DNA of 10,311 nt from an uncultured Eubacteriales bacterium (GTDB taxonomy: Bacteria; Bacillota; Clostridia; Lachnospirales; Lachnospiraceae), in assembly GCA_900313775.1 (NCBI GenBank), contig OMSP01000177.1, positions 1 to 10,311 of the forward strand, written 5' to 3'. This document shows, piece after piece, positions 1-5,517 of this stretch. The stretch's first letter is position 1. Every line of letters starts with the position of its first letter. The notes under the pieces were generated by a model. That model did no database searches and was not told where the DNA came from. It saw nothing but the letters and a program-made list of their open reading frames with translations. A program made the translations under genes and the position numbers.

Positions 1-19
1 GATAATACACTAAATTAGT
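1..19 (+). promoter_or_regulatory. Candidate -10 box and operator-like dyad upstream of iscR
   Basis: GATAAT at 1-6 matches five of six bases of the sigma-A -10 consensus; its -35 partner would lie before the window. At 9-19, close to the expected transcription start, is the short dyad ACTAA-A-TTAGT with perfect 5-base arms. Rrf2-family regulators of Fe-S operons commonly repress their own promoter by binding dyads overlapping the -10/+1 region, so an autoregulatory IscR operator is plausible. The dyad is short and AT-rich, so chance is possible. Confidence 0.35.
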
Positions 20-58
20 AGGGAATGAAATGATAGGAATTAAAAAGCAGGTGATTCT

Positions 59-511
59 ATGAAAATGTCAACAAAGGGGCGATATGGTCTGAGAGCGATG
101 ATCGACCTGGCATCACATGAGAGTGATCAGCCGACTTCGCTGGCTGTGATCGCGAGGAACGAAGAGCTCTCCGAACGCTATCTGGAGCAGTTGATGACCA
201 AGCTTAAAAAGGCGGGGCTGGTTACAAGCAGCCGTGGTTCGTCGGGCGGATACACTTTGGCCAGAGACGCGGCGGAGATCTCAGTGGGAGATATCCTTAG
301 AGCGCTGGAGGGGAATCTGAGTCCGGTCGAGTGTTCAGCTGAAACCGAAGCGGACTGTGAGAATTCTCAGGTGTGCGTAGCCAAATATGTCTGGCAGAAA
401 GTCAATGACAGCATCAACGAGGCGGTGGACAGTATTTCATTGGCCGAACTTGTGGCTAAGATCCCGGAGGGTGAGACCCAGGTAAGTGCCGCCAGGGCAT
501 GCCAGTCATAG
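59..511 (+). CDS. iscR: Rrf2-family Fe-S cluster regulator, IscR-type
   Basis: This is a 150-residue cytoplasmic transcription factor of the Rrf2 family. The N-terminus MKMSTKGRYGLRAM is the typical family opening. The winged helix-turn-helix spans about residues 1-80, with the recognition helix around SERYLEQLMTKLKKAGLV (39-55) and the wing at SSRGSSGGYTL (57-67). Three cysteines at 92, 100 and 106 (C-X7-C-X5-C) lie where IscR proteins bind a [2Fe-2S] cluster, which favours IscR over the cysteine-metabolism regulator CymR. The start is the first Met, with AGGTG at 49-53 and a 5-base spacer; Met3 would be too close to that site. It leads the iscS-iscU-mnmA cluster and probably represses it when clusters are plentiful. 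The exact DNA target and cluster type are inferred. Confidence 0.93.
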   Translation: MKMSTKGRYGLRAMIDLASHESDQPTSLAVIARNEELSERYLEQLMTKLKKAGLVTSSRGSSGGYTLARDAAEISVGDILRALEGNLSPVECSAETEADCENSQVCVAKYVWQKVNDSINEAVDSISLAELVAKIPEGETQVSAARACQS

Positions 512-577
512 ATATATAGAAGGCACAAACAGAACAAACTGACTGTGACTCACATTTATAATAAAAAGGAGAGAATT

Positions 578-1762
578 ATGAGTAAGTTGATCTACATGGA
601 TAATGCGGCGACGACCAGGACAGCACCGGAGGTCGTGGAGGCAATGCTTCCGTATTTTACGGAGTCATACGGCAACCCCTCGAGTTTGTACGGATTTGCC
701 TCACAAAATAAAGACGCGATCACGCAGGCGCGAGAGACCATCGCGAAGACGATAGGCGCCAAGGGCAAGGAGATCTACTTTACAGCCGGCGGCAGCGAGT
801 CAGACAACTGGGCATTGAAGGCGACAGCAGAGCTGCTCAAAGACAAGGGAAGACATATCATTACCAGTGCGATCGAACATCATGCGATCCTTCACACCTG
901 TGATTATCTTGAAAAGCAGGGATTTGAGATCACCTATATCGGAGTTGACGAGAACGGCAAGGTCAAACTCGATGAATTGAAGGCGGCGATCCGCGAGGAC
1001 ACGATCCTGATCTCCGTCATGTTTGCCAACAATGAGATCGGCACGATCCAGCCCATCAAAGAGATAGGTGAGATCGCCCACGAGCACGGCATCTATTTTC
1101 ACACAGACGCGGTACAGGCTTACGCACATATTCCGATCAATGTCGATGAGTACAATATCGACATGATGTCGGCATCAGGTCATAAATTCTACGGACCGAA
1201 GGGTATCGGTTTCCTCTATATACGTACCGGAGTGAAGATCGGGTCCTTCGTTCACGGCGGAGCACAGGAGAGAAAACGCCGCGCCGGCACTGAAAACGTG
1301 CCCGGTATCGTCGGCATGGCCAAAGCGGCCGAGATGGCACATGAGAAACTGCAGGAGACGATCGACTACGAGATCAAATTGCGCGACCATCTGATCGACC
1401 GGGTAATGGATGAGATTCCTTATACCCGCTTAAACGGCGACCGCAATGACCGTCTGCCGAACAATACCAATTTCAGTTTCCGGTTCGTTGAGGGCGAGTC
1501 TATGCTGATCATGTTGGATATGAAGGGGATCTGCGGCTCCAGCGGTTCCGCATGCGCATCCGGATCTCTTGATCCGTCGCATGTCCTGCTGGCGATCGGT
1601 CTGCCGCATGAGATCGCGCACGGATCGCTCAGGCTGACTCTGTCTGACCAGACGACAATGGAAGAGATAGATGCGACGGCAGACGCTCTCGGAGAGATCA
1701 TCCCGCAGTTGAGGGCTATGTCTCCGTTGTACGAAGATTTTGTCAGGAAGCAGACTAAATAG
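578..1762 (+). CDS. iscS: Cysteine desulfurase (IscS/NifS family)
   Basis: A 394-residue, PLP-dependent class V aminotransferase-fold enzyme that converts L-cysteine to alanine and passes the sulfur on as a persulfide for Fe-S assembly and tRNA thiolation. Visible landmarks are the N-terminal YMDNAATTR segment (6-14), GGSESDNWA (71-79), EHH (100-102), the PLP-binding lysine in SASGHKF (K203), RAGTENV (236-241 region) and the catalytic cysteine in GSSGSACASGS (C326), on the loop typical of IscS/NifS group I enzymes. The ATG at 578 has AAGGAG at 566-571 with a 6-base spacer. An in-frame GTG at 545 would add 11 unconserved residues and was not chosen. The gene lies 66 bases after iscR and 36 before iscU, giving scaffold and sulfur donor together. 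It should also supply MnmA downstream. Confidence 0.95.
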   Translation: MSKLIYMDNAATTRTAPEVVEAMLPYFTESYGNPSSLYGFASQNKDAITQARETIAKTIGAKGKEIYFTAGGSESDNWALKATAELLKDKGRHIITSAIEHHAILHTCDYLEKQGFEITYIGVDENGKVKLDELKAAIREDTILISVMFANNEIGTIQPIKEIGEIAHEHGIYFHTDAVQAYAHIPINVDEYNIDMMSASGHKFYGPKGIGFLYIRTGVKIGSFVHGGAQERKRRAGTENVPGIVGMAKAAEMAHEKLQETIDYEIKLRDHLIDRVMDEIPYTRLNGDRNDRLPNNTNFSFRFVEGESMLIMLDMKGICGSSGSACASGSLDPSHVLLAIGLPHEIAHGSLRLTLSDQTTMEEIDATADALGEIIPQLRAMSPLYEDFVRKQTK

Positions 1763-1798
1763 GAATTATAACCAAGGTATTTATAAGGAGGATATAAA

Positions 1799-2236
1799 AT
1801 GTATTCAGAGAAAGTGATGGATCATTTCCAGAATCCGCGCAATGTCGGTGAGATCGAGAACGCGAGCGGCGTCGGCACAGTCGGCAATGCCAAGTGCGGA
1901 GATATCATGCGCATGTATCTTGATATCGATGACAACGGCGTGATCCGGGACTGTAAATTCAAGACCTTCGGCTGCGGCGCGGCTGTCGCGACCAGTTCTA
2001 TGGCTACGGAGCTTGTCAAAGGCAAGACCATTCAGGAAGCTCTTGAAGTGACGAATAAAGCTGTGATGGAGGCGCTGGACGGACTACCGCCGATCAAGGT
2101 GCACTGCTCCCTGCTCGCCGAGGAAGCGATCCATGCGGCGCTTTGGGATTATGCCGAAAAGCACGGTATCAAGATCGAAGGGCTGGACAAACCCAAGAGC
2201 GATATCAGTGAAGGGGAGGAAGACGAGGAGTATTGA
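1799..2236 (+). CDS. iscU: Fe-S cluster assembly scaffold, IscU/NifU N-terminal type
   Basis: A 145-residue scaffold on which IscS-derived sulfur and iron are built into clusters. The three ligand cysteines are present: C33 in NAKCGD, C59 in FGCGAA and C103 in VHCSLL. So are D35 and H102, the Asp and His expected beside them in IscU. C52 is an extra cysteine. The protein ends in a strongly acidic tail (SEGEEDEEY) and lacks the C-terminal Nfu domain of full-length NifU, so it is a stand-alone scaffold. AAGGAGG at 1785-1791 with a 7-base spacer sets the start. It sits 36 bases after iscS and only 3 bases before mnmA, consistent with co-transcription. SufU is the other Bacillota scaffold, but the GNAKCGD context and gene order fit IscU/NifU better. 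Confidence 0.94.
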   Translation: MYSEKVMDHFQNPRNVGEIENASGVGTVGNAKCGDIMRMYLDIDDNGVIRDCKFKTFGCGAAVATSSMATELVKGKTIQEALEVTNKAVMEALDGLPPIKVHCSLLAEEAIHAALWDYAEKHGIKIEGLDKPKSDISEGEEDEEY

Positions 2237-2239
2237 TCT

Positions 2240-3319
2240 TTGTCTGCTGTTAAGAAAAAAGTGATCGTCGGCATGTCCGGCGGTGTCGATTCGTCGGTCG
2301 CCGCCTTGCTCCTGAAGGAGCAGGGGTATGATGTGACCGGCGTCACGATGGAGACATGGCCGCAGACCGATCCCTGCGAAATGGAGCGCGAGGGCGGCTG
2401 CTGCGGCTTAAGCGCGGTAGAGGATGCTAAGCGCGTGGCTTCCGTCATAGGCATTCCGCATTATATCATGAACTTCCGCAGGGAATTTAAGGAGAGTGTG
2501 ATCCGTGATTTTGTGGACAGCTATCGCGCCGGGCGTACTCCCAATCCGTGTATCGTCTGCAACCGCATGGTCAAATGGGAGGCGCTTCTTAAAAAGGCAC
2601 TTGCCCTGGGTGCAGATTATATCGCGACGGGTCATTATGCGCGGATAGAGAAAATGCCCTCCGGTCGCTACGGTCTGCGGACCGTTGAACGCGGCACCAA
2701 GGATCAGACCTATGCACTTTATTCCCTGACCCAGGATCAGCTTGCCCATACGCTGATGCCTGACGGTGACTGTACGAAAGATGAGATCCGCGAGATCGCC
2801 GAAAAGGCCGGATTGCCGGTCGCCCACAAGCCGGACAGTCAGGATATCTGCTTTGTGCCGGACGGCGATTATGCGCGTTTTATCAGTGATTTTACCGGTG
2901 AAGCGGACGAGCCCGGAAACTTCGTGACGGAGAGCGGAGAGATCCTCGGCAAGCACAGAGGGATCACTCATTATACAGTCGGACAGCGCAAGGGTCTGGG
3001 CCTGGCAATGGGAGAACCGGTCTATGTGCGCGAGATCCGGCCGGGGACGAATGAAGTGGTGGTTGGTGAGGACAAGAAGAGTCATGTCGTCAAAGCTCAT
3101 GATATATCTTTCCTTTCAGTGGACGATCTGCCTGACCGCTGGGTCGTGAATGCGAAGATCCGGTACAACCACGCGGGCGCCAAGGCGCTAGCCAGCAGGA
3201 CGGGGAAAGATGAGATCACCTGCTTCTTTGAGGAGGAGCAGCGTGCCGTAACGCCGGGGCAGGCTCTGGTGCTCTATGATGAGAACGGTTTTGTCCTCGG
3301 CGGCGGGACGATCTTTTGA
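2240..3319 (+). CDS. mnmA: tRNA-specific 2-thiouridylase MnmA
   Basis: A 359-residue enzyme that adenylates and thiolates U34 of the Lys, Glu and Gln tRNAs to 2-thiouridine, using sulfur relayed from a cysteine desulfurase. The PP-loop SGGVDSS is at 13-19. TPNPCIVCN (100-108) holds C104 and C107, SQDICFVPDGD (200-210) holds C204, and YTVGQRKGLG (245-254) is the conserved central segment; the C-terminal beta-barrel follows. A further cysteine cluster, EGGCCGLSAVEDA (51-63), resembles the clostridial form. The chosen start is TTG at 2240, 3 bases after the iscU stop, with AGGAG at 2226-2230 inside the end of iscU; the next candidate would run into the PP-loop strand. Location next to iscS suggests direct sulfur supply. 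No canonical terminator follows. Confidence 0.95.
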   Translation: MSAVKKKVIVGMSGGVDSSVAALLLKEQGYDVTGVTMETWPQTDPCEMEREGGCCGLSAVEDAKRVASVIGIPHYIMNFRREFKESVIRDFVDSYRAGRTPNPCIVCNRMVKWEALLKKALALGADYIATGHYARIEKMPSGRYGLRTVERGTKDQTYALYSLTQDQLAHTLMPDGDCTKDEIREIAEKAGLPVAHKPDSQDICFVPDGDYARFISDFTGEADEPGNFVTESGEILGKHRGITHYTVGQRKGLGLAMGEPVYVREIRPGTNEVVVGEDKKSHVVKAHDISFLSVDDLPDRWVVNAKIRYNHAGAKALASRTGKDEITCFFEEEQRAVTPGQALVLYDENGFVLGGGTIF

Positions 3320-3334
3320 TTGCTGATATCTGCA

Positions 3335-3463
3335 GTGTGCATAAACCAATCAGATGGAGACAGTGGTTGCGGGTGCTCGTGGATCGAATCGCTGATCACG
3401 GTTCTCGCAGTATTGACAATCGTCATCTGCAAGCGTAAGATTAGTAACCGAGGAGAATACTAA
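3335..3463 (+). CDS. Possible 42-residue single-span membrane protein (weak)
   Basis: An open frame from GTG 3335 to TAA 3461-3463 would encode 42 residues: a polar N-terminus with a GCGC motif, a hydrophobic stretch of about 17 residues (WIESLITVLAVLTIVIC), then the basic patch KRK and a hydrophilic tail. This looks like a small single-pass membrane protein with its C-terminus inside. Its stop shares one base with the start of the leader ORF (TAATG). Against it: no convincing ribosome site precedes the GTG, no in-frame ATG exists, the frame is open back to the mnmA stop so length alone is weak evidence, and the promoter at 3413-3441 lies inside it. I do not recognise the protein. Confidence 0.2.
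   Translation: MCINQSDGDSGCGCSWIESLITVLAVLTIVICKRKISNRGEY
3368..3409 (+). other. Imperfect inverted repeat between mnmA and the aro promoter
   Basis: TGCG at 3368-3371 pairs with CGCA at 3406-3409, and CGTG plus ATC at 3378-3385 pairs with GATCACG at 3394-3400 with one bulged G. The middle holds wobbles and a T-T mismatch; the loop is 3386-3393. No U-tract follows, so it is not a standard intrinsic terminator. It ends four bases before the -35 box, so an operator or a relic are alternatives. The rest of 3320-3412 shows nothing else clear apart from the weak small ORF. Confidence 0.25.
3413..3441 (+). promoter_or_regulatory. Sigma-A-type promoter of the tyrosine leader / aro operon
   Basis: A perfect -35 box, TTGACA at 3413-3418, is followed after 17 bases by TAAGAT at 3436-3441 (four of six matches to TATAAT). 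Transcription would begin at about 3446-3449, leaving only about 15 bases before the leader ATG at 3463. Placement directly before the leader peptide, attenuator and aroF makes this the likely main promoter of the aromatic operon. Confidence 0.7.
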
Positions 3464-3516
3464 TGAATCGATCTGTTATTTTTGCAAACGCATATTCCTA
3501 TTACTATTATTCATGA
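3463..3516 (+). CDS. Tyrosine-rich attenuator leader peptide
   Basis: A 17-codon ORF with a clear ribosome site (AGGAG at 3451-3455, 7-base spacer) encodes MNRSVIFANAYSYYYYS. Tyr is residue 11 and residues 13-16, with codons at 3493-3495 and 3499-3510; there is one Phe (residue 7) and no Trp. Five Tyr in 17 residues is far beyond chance and follows the rule for amino acid operon leaders such as the Phe-rich pheL of E. coli. The stop lies in the loop of the hairpin formed by the Tyr codons. The ORF sits 170 bases before a tyrosine-pathway operon (aroF, tyrA). The inferred role is as a sensor: ribosomes stall on Tyr codons when charged tRNA-Tyr is short and steer the downstream RNA folding. The peptide itself probably has no other function. 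Confidence 0.88.
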   Translation: MNRSVIFANAYSYYYYS

Positions 3517-3531
3517 TGCAATAATAGTGAT
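3500..3531 (+). promoter_or_regulatory. Attenuator hairpin 1:2 over the Tyr codons
   Basis: ATTACTATTATT at 3500-3511, which holds most of the Tyr codons, pairs with AATAATAGTGAT at 3520-3531: 12 consecutive pairs with one G-U wobble and an 8-base loop (3512-3519) containing the leader stop codon. By analogy with trp and phe attenuators this is the pause / anti-antiterminator hairpin. It forms when no ribosome is held on the Tyr codons, and it sequesters 3527-3531, the 5' end of the antiterminator. Confidence 0.75.
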
Positions 3532-3576
3532 TCGTGCTGCTGCAAATACTATAGACCGAACGATAATGCAATAATA
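3516..3576 (+). repeat. Direct repeat ATGCAATAATA in the attenuator
   Basis: The 11-mer ATGCAATAATA occurs at 3516-3526, within region 2 of the attenuator, and again exactly at 3566-3576, just before the terminator stem. Both copies carry AATAATA, which can pair with the TATTATT of the Tyr codons at 3505-3511, so the second copy could compete for region 1. A chance duplicate in an AT-rich leader is also possible. Confidence 0.45.
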
Positions 3577-3596
3577 AATAAGCTGCACAGAATCAC
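3527..3596 (+). promoter_or_regulatory. Antiterminator (2:3 pairing)
   Basis: GTGATTC at 3527-3533 pairs perfectly with 3590-3596. After one bulged A (3589), GTGC at 3534-3537 pairs with 3585-3588, then one T-T mismatch and three more pairs (3539-3541 with 3581-3583). This gives 14 pairs in total. The right-hand partner takes up the 5' arm and most of the loop of the terminator, while the left partner overlaps the 3' arm of the 1:2 hairpin, so the three structures exclude one another. It is expected to form when the ribosome stalls at Tyr codons, allowing read-through into aroF. Confidence 0.75.
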
Positions 3597-3617
3597 CGCT
3601 GTGCAGCTTGTTTTTAT
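3580..3617 (+). terminator. Intrinsic terminator of the tyrosine attenuator
   Basis: AAGCTGCACAG at 3580-3590 and CTGTGCAGCTT at 3599-3609 form a perfect 11-bp stem with an 8-base loop, followed by G and five T (3611-3615). It lies 69 bases before the aroF start and after the leader ORF, so it would end transcripts before the structural genes when tyrosine is plentiful. Its 5' arm and loop are shared with the antiterminator. Confidence 0.88.
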
Positions 3618-3632
3618 GCTATGATGAGATAT

Positions 3633-3667
3633 AGTCGGAGTCATGTGCGCCTGTCGCACTAACGACT
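3633..3667 (+). promoter_or_regulatory. Second hairpin just before the aroF ribosome site
   Basis: AGTCG at 3633-3637 pairs with CGACT at 3663-3667, and inside it GTGCG at 3645-3649 pairs with CGCAC at 3655-3659 across a 5-base loop, with an internal loop between the stems. It ends about six bases before the aroF ribosome site, AAAGGAAG at 3673-3680. It may tune translation or protect the 5' end of a processed mRNA; no function can be assigned from sequence alone. Confidence 0.35.
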
Positions 3668-3685
3668 GCAGGAAAGGAAGATACA

Positions 3686-4684
3686 ATGATCTGTGTATTA
3701 AAGACACATGTACCGCAGGAAAAAGAAGAAGAGCTGATCCGCTGGCTCAAAACGCAGAACCTCGGAGTCCATGTCTCAAGGGGAGAGAAGCAGACGGTTC
3801 TTGGTCTGATCGGCGATACGAGCGCTGTGGATGCTGATCTGATCGAGAGTCTTGATATAGTTGAGGTGGTCAGACGTGTCAGCGAGCCGTACAAGACAGC
3901 TTCAAGACAGTTTCATCCGGCTGACTCCGTGGTAGATGTAGGTGGTGTCATGGTCGGTGAGGGTCTGACCTTCATTGCGGGTCCCTGCTCTGTTGAGACC
4001 GAGGAGCAGGTTGTAGGAGTCGCCAAGTCGATAAAGGCTTCCGGCGCACATATCCTGCGCGGCGGGGCTTTTAAACCGCGTACATCGCCCTACAGCTTTC
4101 AGGGTCTCAAGGACGAAGGACTGAAGCTCCTGTCGCTGGCGAAGAAGGAGACGGGACTGCCGATCGTGACGGAACTGATGGACATTTATCATCTGGATCT
4201 TTTTGATGATGTTGACTGTATCCAGGTCGGTGCAAGAAATATGCAGAATTATGAGCTTTTGAAGGAGCTTGGTCATGTCGACAAACCTGTGCTCTTAAAG
4301 CGCGGTCTGGCCAATACGATAGAGGAGCTTTTGATGAGCGCCGAATACATCATGGCCGGAGGCAATGAAAAGGTCATCCTATGCGAACGCGGCATCCGTA
4401 CTTTTGAGACAGCTACACGCAACACATTAGATCTGTCGATCATTCCGGTACTGAGGGAAAAGACGCATCTGCCCGTCATCATCGATCCTTCGCATGCGAC
4501 AGGCAAGTCTTCATTGGTGCCGCCAATGGCGCTTGCGGCTGTAGCCGCGGGTGCGGACGGCGTGATGATCGAAGTGCATAACGATCCTATCCACGCGCTC
4601 TGTGACGGCGCCCAGTCACTGACACCTGATCAGTTCTCAGCTCTGGCGGATAAGATGAGGACGATAAGGGAGGTGGTCTCATGA
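3686..4684 (+). CDS. aroF: 3-deoxy-7-phosphoheptulonate (DAHP) synthase, type I-beta with regulatory N-terminal domain
   Basis: A 332-residue enzyme for the first shikimate step: PEP + erythrose-4-phosphate to DAHP. Residues 1 to about 68 form a ferredoxin-like domain as in the Thermotoga maritima enzyme, where it mediates feedback inhibition by tyrosine. The barrel follows, with AGPCSVE (98-104), RGGAFKPRTSPYSFQG (125-140), VGARNMQNYELLK (181-193), DPSHATG (268-274) and IEVH (295-298). Metal ligands C101, H270, E296 and D307 are all in place. The KDO-8-P-synthase-like core marks type I-beta rather than the E. coli type I-alpha. The start has AAAGGAAG at 3673-3680 upstream. It is the first structural gene behind the attenuator and overlaps tyrA by ATGA. 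Tyrosine as the allosteric effector is inferred from the family. Confidence 0.95.
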   Translation: MICVLKTHVPQEKEEELIRWLKTQNLGVHVSRGEKQTVLGLIGDTSAVDADLIESLDIVEVVRRVSEPYKTASRQFHPADSVVDVGGVMVGEGLTFIAGPCSVETEEQVVGVAKSIKASGAHILRGGAFKPRTSPYSFQGLKDEGLKLLSLAKKETGLPIVTELMDIYHLDLFDDVDCIQVGARNMQNYELLKELGHVDKPVLLKRGLANTIEELLMSAEYIMAGGNEKVILCERGIRTFETATRNTLDLSIIPVLREKTHLPVIIDPSHATGKSSLVPPMALAAVAAGADGVMIEVHNDPIHALCDGAQSLTPDQFSALADKMRTIREVVS

Positions 4685-5517
4685 TCGTGGGAATCATAGG
4701 GCTCGGATTGATCGGAGGATCGATGGCCAAGGCTTTTAAGCGCCATGAGGAATGCCGCGTGCTGGCCTATGATATTGACCAGACTATCCTGGACTTTGCC
4801 AAGATGAATGGCGATATAGACGGACTGTTAGATGACGACAATGTCATCAACTGTGATTTGCTGCTGGTCACGGTCTATCCGCAGGCGGCAGCTCAGTTTT
4901 TGGAGGAGAAAGCACCGTTGTTTGACAGCCAAACGATCGTCGTCGACTGCCTGGGCGTCAAGCGTGAGATCTGTAGGCTTGGGTTTGAACTGGCTGAGAA
5001 GTACGGTTTCACCTATATAGGCGGACATCCTATGGCCGGCACCCACAACTCGGGGTATAAATACGCGAACGAAGAACTCTTCGACGACCAGCCGATGGTC
5101 ATAGTGGCCAAGCCCGGTGAGAAGCCGGAGACGCTGACATATGTCAAAGAACTATTGCAGCCGGCAGGATTCGGGAGTTTCTCGTTTACGACGCCTGAGG
5201 AACATGACAGGCTGATCGCTTTCACATCGCAGCTCGCTCATGTTGTCTCCAACGCTTATATCAAAAGCCCGACTGCGGAGAAACACGCAGGTTTTTCGGC
5301 CGGCAGCTATCAGGATCTGACACGCATCGCCTGGCTAAAGGCCGATATGTGGTCCGAATTGTTCCTGGCCAATGCCGAGAACTTAAGTTTTGAGATAGAG
5401 AGTTTGATCGACAGGCTCACTGAGTATAAAGAGGCGATCGATGCCGGTGACCGGAACCGGCTCGTCAAACTGTTAAAGGAAGGCTGCAGAAGGAAGAGGG
5501 AGATCGACGGCAGATGA
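4681..5517 (+). CDS. tyrA: Prephenate dehydrogenase
   Basis: A 278-residue enzyme that oxidatively decarboxylates prephenate to 4-hydroxyphenylpyruvate, the step that commits flux to tyrosine. The Rossmann motif GLGLIGGS is at 7-14, with Asp31 at the end of the second strand (AYDID), which favours NAD+ over NADP+. GGHPMAG at 114-120 and TSQLAH at 182-187 carry the family's active-site histidines (H116, H187), and GSYQDLTRIA (208-217) lies in the all-helical C-terminal domain. No ACT domain follows, so this copy lacks the C-terminal regulatory module of the Bacillus enzyme. The ATG overlaps the aroF stop by four bases, with GGAGGTGG just upstream, so translation is probably coupled. Its place as second gene supports tyrosine as the signal for the operon. 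Confidence 0.94.
   Translation: MIVGIIGLGLIGGSMAKAFKRHEECRVLAYDIDQTILDFAKMNGDIDGLLDDDNVINCDLLLVTVYPQAAAQFLEEKAPLFDSQTIVVDCLGVKREICRLGFELAEKYGFTYIGGHPMAGTHNSGYKYANEELFDDQPMVIVAKPGEKPETLTYVKELLQPAGFGSFSFTTPEEHDRLIAFTSQLAHVVSNAYIKSPTAEKHAGFSAGSYQDLTRIAWLKADMWSELFLANAENLSFEIESLIDRLTEYKEAIDAGDRNRLVKLLKEGCRRKREIDGR

Noticed and set aside
545..577. Upstream GTG start for iscS
   Set aside because: The added 11 residues include the ribosome site itself (AAGGAG), and family members begin close to the YMDNAATT segment.
2408..3100. Long antisense ORF (230 codons) opposite mnmA
   Set aside because: It is a mirror of a well-supported coding frame, and its product has no recognisable domain. Other long minus-strand frames across the aro genes were dismissed for the same reason.
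3354..3395. ATG-started 13-codon mini-ORF
   Set aside because: No Shine-Dalgarno sequence before it and no biased amino acid content, unlike the Tyr leader.
3337..3438. GTG-started 33-codon ORF in another frame of the mnmA-aroF gap
   Set aside because: No ribosome site, mostly charged and polar residues without recognisable pattern, and it runs through the promoter.
3320..3685. T-box riboswitch for tRNA-Tyr ahead of aroF
   Set aside because: The conserved T-box sequence (AGGGTGGNACCGCG type) and long stem I are not present; the region is explained by a leader peptide and short hairpins.
3643..3837. 64-codon ORF overlapping the start of aroF
   Set aside because: Arg/Cys-rich out-of-frame product without a ribosome site; aroF in the overlapping frame has full family motifs.
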